Below are positions 12,960 through 25,800 of a stretch of DNA of 64,000 nucleotides, piece after piece; within the stretch, counting starts at the first letter, position 1; every line of letters starts with the position of its first letter. Below the pieces are notes generated by a model. That model was not told the DNA's origin. It did not search any database and was given only the letters and a program-made list of their open reading frames with translations. Origin of the DNA: Tragulus kanchil (taxonomy: Eukaryota > Chordata > Mammalia > Artiodactyla > Tragulidae). The position numbers were made by a program, and so were the translations under genes. The stretch is from contig JAIOJX010000025.1 of NCBI GenBank assembly GCA_022376925.1, forward strand, positions 138,715,301 to 138,779,300. Direction: 5' to 3'.

Positions 12960-13260
12960 TTTTGTTTTTTTTTTAAAGTTTTTACAGAGTTTTGTTGTTC
13001 ACAGACCTGTATGTTCCCAGATCAGTCATATGCATATCCCGGTCCCCTCCCCCCTCCCAGGCCCCCCCATCCTGCCTCTCCAGGCTGTGGCACCAAGCCC
13101 TTGTAGGAACTCCTATTCCCACAGCTCAGTGACTATAGCTATCTTTTTCACATATAATAGTTTAGGTTTCCATGTTACTCCCTCTATGTCTCCCACCCAC
13201 TATTCATTCCCCACAATGTCCATATGTCTATTGTCTGTTTGGTTTTCCATGGGTTCTACT
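12960..13260 (-). mobile_element. Ruminant L1 3'-end fragment, antisense
   Basis: Poly-T then the same L1 tail family as at 59185 (gttttgttgttcacagacct, cacaatgtccatatgtctat). Flanked by ctacttct(g/a)tctttt at about 12946 and 13257, a likely target-site duplication. Single copy. Confidence 0.65.
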
Positions 13261-13339
13261 TCTATCTTTTTTTTAAAAAATTATACTTATTTTTGATAGT
13301 GCCATTTAAGGGTAATCCATTTGGCTATGCAGGGTTCTT

Positions 13340-13520
13340 TTTTTTTTTAATTTTTAACTGGAAGGTTATTATTATTTTTTTTGGAAGGTTATTTTTAATT
13401 GAAAGATAATTGCTTTACAATATTATGTTGGTTTCTGCCATACATCAATATGAATCAGCCATAGGTATATATATATATATATATTCCCCCTTGAACCTCA
13501 CTCCCACCTCTCTACACAGT
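13340..13520 (-). mobile_element. Second L1-type tail with (TA)n
   Basis: Contains aattgaaagataattgcttt, ggtttctgccatacatcaat and a (TA)n run at 13467-13484. A common ruminant LINE tail. Confidence 0.55.
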
Positions 13521-13627
13521 TTTTGTTTTATTTTTTCGTAAAGGGTCATGTTTTATTATGCCTCAGATCTACCTTTTTTAAATATAATTTTAATGATTTT
13601 TTAAAAATTTTTGTTGTCAATACATAG

Positions 13628-13806
13628 GTATCAAGACTGCTTTCACCAGAAAATATGGGGAGACAGCTTTCATTGCACCTAAGTGTGAAATGATTCCAAT
13701 TGAATGGGTTTGTAGAAGAATAGCAACTGGTTCTTTTCTCAAAAGGAATCCTGGTGTAGAGGAAGGATACAAGTTCTACCCACCTAAAGTGGAAATGTTT
13801 TTCAAG
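13628..13806 (+). CDS. PAICS: PAICS exon 3
   Basis: A 179-base exon with acceptor tacatag and donor gtaatt. It begins in phase 1 (two bases complete a Gly codon) and reads [14 protein letters not shown] at its start and PPKVEMFFK at its end, within the SAICAR synthetase domain. It is the first exon of the gene seen in this window and lies outside any tandem duplication. Confidence 0.95.
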
Positions 13807-16800
13807 GTAATTATTTTATACCTGCCTGTCTTACTATAACTGAGCAGCAAGTTTATCACAGAGTCAAAAGATTTAAATATTACTTAAGCTTTTGATACTG
13901 TAATTGTCATTCCAGAAATATTTGCGGAAAATGTGCACTTGCGTTATTAATGATAATTCCAATATTTAGAAGAAAATGTCTTTGAAAATCTACTTATTGT
14001 ACTTTGGAGCAAGATGACTAACAAAATGAACAAATTAAAATTAGCAGTTATTAGGAAGAAGAGGAAAGTAACAATTCAGAAAATCTTTAACTCTACTGTT
14101 AAAGGCTAATATAAGGGACCTTCTTGTATTCTAATACAGTAAATTGTTAATGTGTCTTATAAGCAAAAAATCATGTAATAAGGAATGTAGGAGTCAATGG
14201 TTATGAATTTGTATTAGTTTTCTTTATTGAAACTGTTTTTCTCTTTTCGTCTTTATTCATGTTTTTAAGCATATTTCTTGTATTTCAGAAGCAGTGTCAC
14301 TGTTGCATTTTTAACCAGTAAACTGCACAGCTTAAAGCATTTGTCTTACAATTTTAATTGTTCAAATCAAGAGTCCATAAAAGAAAATTTTCACATACAG
14401 TTGGGACATGACTTAGAATAAAATGAAAGTGTTTTATGTTTTTACCAATCTCTTTACATTATGCAAAGTCTCTTGCATTATCAAGTAATATTCTTGAAGA
14501 TTTATCCTGTATAAATTCTTATCAAAAATAAGGTCAAGGGATTATGAAAATTGCATTCTGTTTAAAGTAGCTATTGAAAACAGAAAAGTTTAAAATGACT
14601 GTTGTGAATTAAGGGGTATTTTAAATAGAAGTTAAATCCTTAGAGAAGACGAATATTTCTGAGGAATTATGCTCAGGAAAAAAGGACTTTAGGGCTTCCC
14701 TGGTGGTCCAGTGGGTAAAGAGTCTGCCATCCAGTGCAGGGGGCACCAGTTTGATCCCTGGCCCAGGAAGATCCCATGTGCTGTGGAGTAGCTAGACCGG
14801 TGTGTCCAGTTACGAGCCAGCACTCTGGAGCGCATGTACCCAGACCTGGTGCTTTGTACCGAGAGGCCACTGCAGTGAGAAGTCCATACATGCCAAAGAA
14901 TAAAAAATGGATGAAAATAAATATAAAAATTAAAAAAGAGGCACGATGGCGGGAAAAATCCTTTTTTTTTTTTTAAAAAGGACTTCAGTTTATCTGTGAA
15001 GGTCACATACTTTATATTTAAATTAATTGTATCCTATACTTTTTTCTCAGGATGATGCCAATAATGATCCTCAGTGGTCTGAAGAACAGCTAATTGCTGC
15101 AAATTTTTGCTTTGCTGGACTTGTTATAGGAAAAACTGAAGTGGATATCATGAGTCATTCTACACAGGCTATTTTTGAAATACTGGAGAAATCCTGGTTG
15201 CCCCAGAATTGTACACTAGTTGATATGAAGGTACAAATAAAATGAGATTGGAAAGTAAAGATACTGAAAGATGTCTTTAGTACTATAGTTTTCTTTATTG
15301 AAACTGTTTTCTCTTTTAGTATTTATTCATGTTTTTAAGCATATTTCTTGTATTTCAGAAGCAGTGTCACTGTTGCATTTTTAACCAGTAAACTGCACAG
15401 CTTAAAGCATTTGTCTTACAATTTTAATTGTTCAAATCAAGAGTCCATAAAAGAAAATTTTCACATACAGTTGGGACATGACTTAGAATAAAATGAAAGT
15501 GTTTTATGTTTTTACCAATCTCTTTACATTATGCAAAGTCTCTTGCATTATCAAGTAATATTCTTGAAGATTTATCCTGTATAAATTCTTATCAAAAATA
15601 AGGTCAAGGGATTATGAAAATTGCATTCTGTTTAAAGTAGCTATTGAAAACAGAAAAGTTTAAAATGACTGTTGTGAATTAAGGGGTATTTTAAATAGAA
15701 GTTAAATCCTTAGAGAAGACGAATATTTCTGAGGAATTATGCTCAGGAAAAAAGGACTTTAGGGCTTCCCTGGTGGTCCAGTGGGTAAAGAGTCTGCCAT
15801 CCAGTGCAGGGGGCACCAGTTTGATCCCTGGCCCAGGAAGATCCCATGTGCTGTGGAGTAGCTAGACCGGTGTGTCCAGTTACGAGCCAGCACTCTGGAG
15901 CGCATGTACCCAGACCTGGTGCTTTGTACCGAGAGGCCACTGCAGTGAGAAGTCCATACATGCCAAAGAATAAAAAATGGATGAAAATAAATATAAAATT
16001 AAAAAGAGGCACGATGGCGGGAAAAATCCTTTTTTTTTTTTTAAAAAGGACTTCAGTTTATCTGTGAAGGTCACATACTTTATATTTAAATTAATTGTAT
16101 CCTATACTTTTTTCTCAGGATGATGCCAATAATGATCCTCAGTGGTCTGAAGAACAGCTAATTGCTGCAAATTTTTGCTTTGCTGGACTTGTTATAGGAA
16201 AAACTGAAGTGGATATCATGAGTCATTCTACACAGGCTATTTTTGAAATACTGGAGAAATCCTGGTTGCCCCAGAATTGTACACTAGTTGATATGAAGGT
16301 ACAAATAAAATGAGATTGGAAAGTAAAGATTATAACTGAAAGATGTCTTTAGTACTATAGTTTTGAAAACCTCTTTGTTGATATGCTATTTCTAGATTGA
16401 ATTTGGTGTTGATGTAACTACCAAAGAAATTATTCTTGCTGATGTTATTGATAATGATTCCTGGAGACTCTGGCCATCAGGAGATCGAAGCCAGCAGAAA
16501 GACAAGCAGGTAGGTAATGCTTCAGGCTTTCTTTAAACGCTTTGCAAAATCAGCCTGGGATAGAAGAGAAAGGGAAGATGGGAGGAAGAGGAAATGCAGT
16601 TCTTGTTTCTGGCTCAGACAGTAAAGAATCCACCTGCAGTGTAGGAAACCTGGGTTCGATCCCTGGGTTGGGAAGATCCCCTGGAGAAAGGAATGGCTGC
16701 CCACTCCAGTATCTTGCCTGGAGAATTCCATGGCTCATCCATGTGGTTGCACAGTTGGACACAACTGAGTGACTTTCACTTTCACATGAAATGAGCCTGA

Positions 16801-19800
16801 GTTGTTGATTGCTACTTATTTTTAAAGATAAATATCTCTTACGTTTCATATATCCTGGAAAAGGATAGGAATAGTACTTTACATTTCTGAGCATGTTTCT
16901 CATTTATTATTTTAATAGACTCACACAGAGCAAGTATTATCCTTGTTTGGTTAATTGAAAACTAAGGCTCCAAAGTGATAGATGTCTTCCTAATTAGTAA
17001 GAGTCAGTGATAGAGCTTTTCTAATAAGTGGCCTGCCCTGAGAATTCCCTTGCCCAGAAAACTCCACAAAATCATGCAAATCAAGAGGTTCAAATCTTTG
17101 CATTGAGTTTAAACACACTCATGAAACTGCCCAAGCCATTAAGGATACACATATCCAGAAAGCCACCAATCTGAAAAATGTCCCTTTACGAAAGCACTCT
17201 GTGTCATCTGTCCTTACAGTGGTGGAGTTGGTAGGTGAGCCCAGGCCAAACAGTGGGACTAGATGCAGGATCAATGGCCCAGAAAGAGTGCTGAATTTTT
17301 ACTTCACATGCTCAGAAATGCATAGAGTAATGCTGAACTTCAGGGTTTAAGTATAGATCCTGTAGTCACTGAGCACATTCAAGTGAACCGGGCACTCAAG
17401 ATGTGACACAAAACTCGGAGAGTTCACAGTTGAATCAACCCATATATAAGCTCTCTCCGCCACATTAGCTGATCCTAACTGAAAAAAGAACAGATTGTTC
17501 CTAGACCAGAAGAAGAGGTTGCATGGAAGAAAAAGATACCCCCAAAACTGAAGAAATGACCGGAGACGATAGAGACGAAGCAAAAAGGTAGGTAATGCTT
17601 CAGGCTTTCTTTAAACGCTTTGCAAAATCAGCCTGGGATAGAAGAGAAAGGGAAGATGGGAGGAAGAGGAAATGCAGTTCTTGTTTCTGGCTCAGACAGT
17701 AAAGAATCCACCTGCAGTGTAGGAAACCTGGGTTCGATCCCTGGGTTGGGAAGATCCCCTGGAGAAAGGAATGGCTGCCCACTCCAGTATCTTGCCTGGA
17801 GAATTCCATGGCTCATCCATGTGGTTGCACAGTTGGACACAACTGAGTGACTTTCACTTTCACATGAAATGAGCCTGAGTTGTTGATTGCTACTTATTTT
17901 TAAAGATAAATATCTCTTACGTTTCATATATCCTGGAAAAAGGATAGGAATAGTACTTTACATTTACGAAGCATGTTTCTCATTTATTATTTTAATAGAC
18001 TCACACAGAGCAAGTATTATCCTTGTTTGGTTAATTGAAAACTAAGGCTCCAAAGTGATAGATGTCTTCCTAATTAGTAAGAGTCAGTGATAGAGCTTTT
18101 CTAATAAGTGGCCTGCCCTGAGAATTCCCTTGCCCAGAAAACTCCACAAAATCATGCAAATCAAGAGGTTCAAATCTTTGCATTGAGTTTAAACACACTC
18201 ATGAAACTGCCCAAGCCATTAAGGATACACATATCCAGAAAGCCACCAATCTGAAAAATGTCCCTTTACGAAAGCACTCTGTGTCATCTGTCCTTACAGT
18301 GGTGGAGTTGGTAGGTGAGCCCAGGCCAAACAGTGGGACTAGATGCAGGATCAATGGCCCAGAAAGAGTGCTGAATTTTTACTTCACATGCTCAGAAATG
18401 CATAGAGTAATGCTGAACTTCAGGGTTTAAGTATAGATCCTGTAGTCACTGAGCACATTCAAGTGAACCGGGCACTCAAGATGTGACACAAAACTCGGAG
18501 AGTTCACAGTTGAATCAACCCATATATAAGCTCTCTCCGCCACATTAGCTGATCCTAACTGAAAAAAGAACAGATTGTTCCTAGACCAGAAGAAGAGGTT
18601 GCATGGAAGAAAAAGATACCCCCAAAACTGAAGAAACGAAAACTTATGGCCTGGGAATAATTGCCACCAAGAAAAAAAAAGCAAATAAAAGTTTAAAAAG
18701 ATGAATAAGTGCCAGATCTGGAACTCTGTTCTGTAAGTAAATCTTACAGGTCTTATTGTGCTCCATTTCAGCTCTTTGTGATGAAAAACAAAATTAGGGC
18801 AAGGTCTTTTCTATTCATAACATTGTACAGCAGGCAGTGATCAAAACCATCCCCAAGAAAAAGAAAGGCAAAAACGGCACAATGGTTGTCTGTGGAGACC
18901 TTACAAATAGCCGAGAAAAGAAGAGAGGTGAAAGGAAAAGGAAAAAAGGAAAGATACACCCATCTGAATGCAGAGGTCCAGAGGATAGCAAGGAGAGATA
19001 AGAAAGCCTTCAGAAGTGAACAATACAAGGAAATAGAGGAAAATAATAGAATGGGAAAAACTAGAGATCACTGTAAGAAAATTAGAGATTTCAAGGGAAC
19101 ATTTCATATAAAGATGGGCAGAATAAAGCACAGAAACAGTAGGGACCTAACAGAAGCAGAAGATACTAAGAAGAGGTGGCAAGAATATACAGAAGACCTA
19201 TGTAAAAAAGGTCTTAATGAGGCAGATGACCACGATGGTGTGACACTCACCTAGAGCCAGACATCCTAGAGTGCGAGGTCAAGTGGGCCCTAGGAAGCAT
19301 TACTGGTGAGCAAAGCTAGTGGAGGTGTTAGAATTCCAGCCGAGCTATTTCAGATCCTATAAAAGCTGATGCTGTTCAAGTGCTGCACTCAATATGCCAG
19401 CAAATTTGGAAAACTCAGCAGTGGCCTCAGAACAGGAAAAGGTCAGTTTTCATTCCAATACCAAAGAAGCAATGCCAAAGAATGTTCAAACTACTGTACT
19501 AGTACATTTCATATGTTAGCAAAGTAATATTCAAAATCCTCCAAGTGAACTGAGAATTTCCATATGTACAAGCTGGATTCAGAAAAGGCAAAGGGAACAG
19601 ATCAAATTGCCAGCATCTGCTGATCATTGGGAAAGCAAGGGAATTCCAGACAAACATCTACTTCTGCTTCATTCACTGTGCTAAAACTTTTGACTGTGGC
19701 TCACAACAACCTGTGGAGAATTCTGAAAGAAATGGGAATACCAGACTACCTTATTTGCCTGCTGTAAAACCTTCATGCAGGTTAGGAAGCAACAGTTAGA

Positions 19801-22800
19801 ACTAGACATGGAACAACGGACTGGTCTCAAACTGGGAAAGGAGTACGTCAAGAGTGTATATTGTCACTCTGCTTATTTAACTTACATGCAGAGTGCATTA
19901 TGCAAAACGCTGGTCTGAATGAAGCACAAGGTGGAATCAAGATTGCCAGGAGAAATATCAATAACCTTGGATATGCAGGTTACACCACCTTTATGGCAGA
20001 ATGTGAAGAGGAACTAAAGAGCCTCTTGATGAAGGTGACCGAGGGAAAAAAGAAGACCTAAAACTCAACATTCAAAAAATGAAGATCATCTGATCCCATC
20101 AGTTCATGACAAATAGATGGGCAAACAGTGGAAACAGTGACAGGCTTTATTGGGCTCCAAAATCACTGCAGAGCCCAAGAGTATAAAATGGTGACTAGTG
20201 CCATGAAATTAAACACATTTGTTCCTTTGAAGAAAATCTATGACAAACCTAGACAGTGTGTTAAGAAGCAGAGACATCACTTTGCTGACAACGATCCAGG
20301 TTTTCTCAATAGTCGTACATGGATGTGAACGTTGGACCATAAAGAAGGCTGAATACCAAAAATTGATTCCTTTGAAGTGTGGTGCTGGAGAAGACTTTTG
20401 AGAGTCCCTTGGACTGTAAGGAGAGCAAACCAGACAATCCTAAAGGAAATTAACCCTGACTGTTCATTGGAAGGACTGATGCTGAATCTGAAACTCCAGT
20501 ACTTTGGCCACCTGATGCGAAGAGACGATTCATTGGAAAAGACCTTGATGCTGGGAGAGATAGAAGGCAATGGGAGAAGGGGAGGACAGAGGATGAGATG
20601 GTTCGATGGCATCACTGACTTAGTGGACATGAGTTTGAGCAGGCTCCGCAAGATGGTGAAGGGCAGGGTAGCCTGGCTCGCTGCAGTCCATGAGGTTGCA
20701 GTCACCCACAACTGAGTAACTGAATGGAACTCCTCTATACTTAGTATGTAAAAATTGTCAGGGCAGCTAATTGTAATTGCTAGTCTAGAAAGCAGTTCCC
20801 TCTCTCTTTTTTTTTTTTTTGCCTCTAAATCATTGTCTTTTTATTTTTCATCCATCTTTATTCTTTGGTATGTGTGGGCCTCCCATCGCAGTGGCCTCTC
20901 TCATTGCAGAGCACCAGCTCTGGGCACATGTGTTCCAGAGTACTGGCTTGCAATTGAACACACTGGCCCAGCTATTCCTTGGCATGTGGGATCTTCCTGG
21001 GCCAGGGATAGAAACGGTACCCCCTTCACTGCAAGATGGACTCTTTACCCACTGGACCACCAGGGAAACCCCCCAAAGCAGTTATCTTTAAATGAAAATA
21101 CAAGTATTCATCACTGTCTGAACTTTCTCTAGTCTAATTTAGGCAATGAATTTGTAGACTCAGATACATTTTTCAGATACATCGTCTGCTATGCAAACTT
21201 CATAATCTTTTACCCCAAACTCAGAAACCAAATAATTTCAGTTAGGATGACTATTACTAAAAGAATACTTTACCCAGTCTCCTTTTCATTCAGAAAACTC
21301 TAGTTCTTTGAATTGATTTATGTCTCGGAATTGGGTGAGAGGTACTGAGTAGTTTTTCGTGGGTCAAAACAATCATCTCTGCTTACTAGATTAGTTGCTG
21401 GATGTTGGGGTGGGGCTCATGCACATCTGGTGTTTGTGTTCTAAACTCTCTTGTTTTCTAGTCATATCGCGACCTCGAGGAAGTAACCCCCTGAAGGGCT
21501 AAGGAGAGCAAACCAGACAATCCTAAAGGAAATTAACCCTGACTGTTCATTGGAAGGACTGATGCTGAATCTGAAACTCCAGTACTTTGGCCACCTGATG
21601 CGAAGAGACGATTCATTGGAAAAGACCTTGATGCTGGGAGAGATAGAAGGCAATGGGAGAAGGGGAGGACAGAGGATGAGATGGTTCGATGGCATCACTG
21701 ACTTAGTGGACATGAGTTTGAGCAGGCTCCGCAAGATGGTGAAGGGCAGGGTAGCCTGGCTCGCTGCAGTCCATGAGGTTGCAGTCACCCACAACTGAGT
21801 AACTGAATGGAACTCCTCTATACTTAGTATGTAAAAATTGTCAGGGCAGCTAATTGTAATTGCTAGTCTAGAAAGCAGTTCCCTCTCTCTTTTTTTTTTT
21901 TTTGCCTCTAAATCATTGTCTTTTTATTTTTCATCCATCTTTATTCTTTGGTATGTGTGGGCCTCCCATCGCAGTGGCCTCTCTCATTGCAGAGCACCAG
22001 CTCTGGGCACATGTGTTCCAGAGTACTGGCTTGCAATTGAACACACTGGCCCAGCTATTCCTTGGCATGTGGGATCTTCCTGGGCCAGGGATAGAAACGG
22101 TACCCCCTTCACTGCAAGATGGACTCTTTACCCACTGGACCACCAGGGAAACCCCCAAAGCAGTTATCTTTAAATGAAAATACAAGTATTCATCACTGTC
22201 TGAACTTTCTCTAGTCTAATTTAGGCAATGAATTTGTAGACTCAGATACATTTTTCAGATACATCGTCTGCTATGCAAACTTCATAATCTTTTACCCCAA
22301 ACTCAGAAACCAAATAATTTCAGTTAGGATGACTATTACTAAAAGAATACTTTACCCAGTCTCCTTTTCATTCAGAAAACTCTAGTTCTTTGAATTGATT
22401 TATGTCTCGGAATTGGGTGAGAGGTACTGAGTAGTTTTTCGTGGGTCAAAACAATCATCTCTGCTTACTAGATTAGTTGCTGGATGTTGGGGTGGGGCTC
22501 ATGCACATCTGGTGTTTGTGTTCTAAACTCTCTTGTTTTCTAGTCATATCGCGACCTCGAGGAAGTAACTCCTGAAGGGCTACAGATGGTAAAGAAAAAT
22601 TTTGAGTGGGTTGCAGAAAGAGTGGAGGTAAACTTTTAATAATAAATCAGTATTATCTTATGTGTTTTTCTCCAAGAAAATCTTGCTTCAGAAAGAAACG
22701 AAAATGAGAGGGTGCAGTTTTTCATTTTTTTCCAATGACTTTAAAGAAAGGACCACAGTTTAAAAATGAACCTGCTGAACTGTCCTCAGGGGAATCACCG

Positions 22801-25800
22801 GAACTCTCTGCTGTGCAGCTGGCCTGTCTGGTTCTCCCACGTGCTGCTGGGAAACCTGGGATTCTTTCCTCCCTGCCCCCAGCAGGGGAACCTGACGTTT
22901 CCTACTCACTTCTCCCCTTCCACTCAGAGTCCCACTAGCAAGAGTAAGAATTAGGACTCCATGTGACATTAAAATGTCACTTTATAAAGCTTATGTTTTT
23001 ATTATTTCTATAATTCCATGGAAACGGGATGGGGTTTATGGCGATCCAGTGGTAGTAACTACTTTTTTAGATCATTTCCATGGGTACATGCCTTTGAATC
23101 CCAAGCAGCTATCTTACAAAGATGTGTAACACGACTTCTGTCTTAACTGATTCTGCCTTAAAACCTCTGTTAAACAGAATGTATTAAAAATCTTCAATGA
23201 AATGTTTTAGTTTCCTGAATATTAACTGCTTTTTATTATAATAGTAAACATAATTTATCTGATTAAAAATCTTATTCATTAGGTCTAAATTATGAAGTCT
23301 ACTTTCCTTTATAGAGAGAAGTTACTTTGAAAAATAAACCTTCTATCATTTTGTTCTGCTTGTGTGTCTTAACTTTGGTCAATTAAGAAAGGAAATATTG
23401 TGTCAAATTGTAATTTTAATATTAGCTAGCTCTGTAAACTGACTGTTTTTAACAGTACACATTCCCGTATTTATCCATTTTTATCTTTACTTTCTTTTGC
23501 ATATTCATGTTTTTCTTTTCCAGTTGCTTCTGAAACCAGAAGGTCAGTGCAGGGTTGTCGTATTGATGGGCTCAGTCTCTGACCTTAGTCACTGCGATAA
23601 AATTAAGAAGGCTTGTGAACATTTTGGCATTCTATGTGAACTTAGGGTCACCTCTGCCCATAAAGGACCAGATGAAACTCTGAGGATTAAAGCTGAGTAT
23701 GAAGGTAAATGTTGAAACAATAGAGCATTTCAGGAAGTTCTGATTTTTGTCCCAGAATTTTATGTATAGACTAATAATGCTGAAAAATAATTTTGCCACA
23801 TTTCCTCAGGGAAAAAATTTTCAGGTTTCATAGTGTTTGTCTCCAAAATTTTTAAGGTGCTCTAGAAGTTTATAAAAGAATGGCTCAGAGAGAAAGAATT
23901 GAAAATGCAAGCATGGGAGGAAAATGAAGACTAGAATTAGTCTTTAGTTTATCCCCTCAAGGCTTGTTCCTAATATCCTGTAACAGAAGACAGGCCCCAC
24001 GTCTGTTACAGAAGTAGGGTCTGAAGTTGAAGCTGCAGCAGATCTTCTCAGGCGTCTATTGGAAGGCCTTTCCTGGGAGGCTGTCAGACATGAAATAAAG
24101 GAATAATTTCAGAATTTAAATGTCTTGATGGGATAGCATCGAAAGTATGGAGCCCTGTGGACTGGAAAGAGTCTCAACTGGAAAAAATATTGGTGGCATA
24201 TTCCTTCTAAAGGTAGTACTATAAGAGTGTAGTTGTTGAATTTTTGAGGGGTGATGGTGAAGCCACTTTGATAATGTAATAGAAACCAGATCTATCTCTT
24301 CAGAAAAATACAAAACAAAATTTTGGATTCCAAGTAGACTGTTGTAGGAAACAGGAATAGCTTATGAATTTATGAAAGAATAAAATGTTTATGGAATATG
24401 GTAAAAAATATGCTGAAAGGTCTTAAATATTTGGGTCCGCTATTGATTCAATTCCTCTAGAAGTGTCACTCAACCTCTTGTCTCTATTAACTGTGTCTCC
24501 CGTAGTTTGTCAGTTGAAGGAAGCCACACAGATACTGGTTCAGGTGGTGTCATTCTTAGCTTCAGTGAGCCAAAGCAACAGTAGTAGAAGGGGCCCTGGA
24601 ACATTCTCTCTCACACCCCGGCATTACACCTCCTTTATACTACAGATCTCAAAGATGGTGAAACAGATTCTTGCTACTTTATTACTTGATATACACTAAG
24701 TGGCAGGGTGAACCTTATATTTTGAATATATATTTAATAACAGTATCTTAATATAGTGCTTTATCTAGAGATTACTGTTAAAAGAATTCAGGAATTACTA
24801 CACATGGGCCCTTTTTTAACCTACCTTGAAATCTCTTTTTAGTTTAGTCTGATTATAACTGATTTCCCTAGGAGATGGCATTCCTACTGTATTTGTGGCC
24901 GTGGCGGGCAGAAGCAATGGGTTAGGCCCAGTGATGTCTGGTAACACTGCATATCCAGTTATCAGCTGTCCTCCCATCACTCCAGACTGGGGAGCTCAGG
25001 ATGTGTGGTCTTCTCTTCGGTTACCTGGTGGTAAGATAACTGAATCTTGTAAAAACTTCTATTAAAAAGTTTCAAATGAAAAAAGAAAAGTTTCAAATAC
25101 ACATAATAGTAGACAGAATAACATAAGGAAATATCATAGACCTGTTACCCAGCTTCAAAAATTCACATCTAGTTGCATCTCTAGCCCTCTCCTACTGGAT
25201 TATTTAAAGCAGATCTGAGACATGATGGCATTTTGTATTTAAATATTCATTTTCTAACTGAATATTTTCTAATGAAAATATTCATTTTCTGTATCTAAAG
25301 ATACAGAATCTTTAATTTTAAAATCATAATCATGATACCATATTCCTATCTGTCTTCTGACTTGTTCCCATAGGGATTGACTTTTCTAAAATTAATTTGG
25401 CTGATATCAGATATGTAGTAAGTAGTGGAGCTGTATAAATTGATCTTACAGTACAAATTAAATAATCCTTGTGATTTATACTTTATTCTTTCTGGGGATA
25501 CGGAGTGTCAAAGAGCCTGATAAATTCCAAGAGTATTTAAGGAAATTGAAGCTTTTGGATCTATAACCTATTTAGTCCTTGACTCTTAAGAAACTGCCAG
25601 ATGATGGTAAACCAGAAATAGGGTCACAGATATAGAGAACAAACTAAAGGTTACCAAGGGGAGAAGGGTGGTATTTTTGTGATTAATTTACAGCTCAATT
25701 TTCCATCTCTTCTGAACCAATAGGTCTTGGCTGTTCGACCATACTTTCTCCAGAAGGATCAGCTCAGTTTGCTGCTCAAATATTTGGATTAAACAACCAT

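Larger units (their letters stand above)
14214..16362. repeat. Tandem duplication D6 (14214-15290 / 15285-16362), includes PAICS exon 4
   Basis: Offset about 1068-1071. Duplicates a family A SINE and the whole of exon 4. Small indels at the start of the second copy (ctcttttagtatt / ctcttttcgtctt). Confidence 0.95.
16510..18640. repeat. Tandem duplication D7 (16510-17556 / 17587-18640)
   Basis: Offset 1078-1080. Holds the Bov-tA SINE, a MIR and the RPL17 pseudogene. The junction carries the ghost of exon 5. Confidence 0.95.
20418..22583. repeat. Tandem duplication D8 (20418-21501 / 21501-22583)
   Basis: Offset about 1083. Holds the BovB 3' end, a family A SINE and the start of PAICS exon 6, which is cut in the first copy. 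Confidence 0.95.

Noticed and set aside
13467..13484. (TA)n and (TTA)n runs (also 41668) as regulatory sites
   Set aside because: Ordinary microsatellites next to LINE or SINE tails.
17049..18700. Functional RPL17 gene
   Set aside because: Intronless, with frameshifts and stops.
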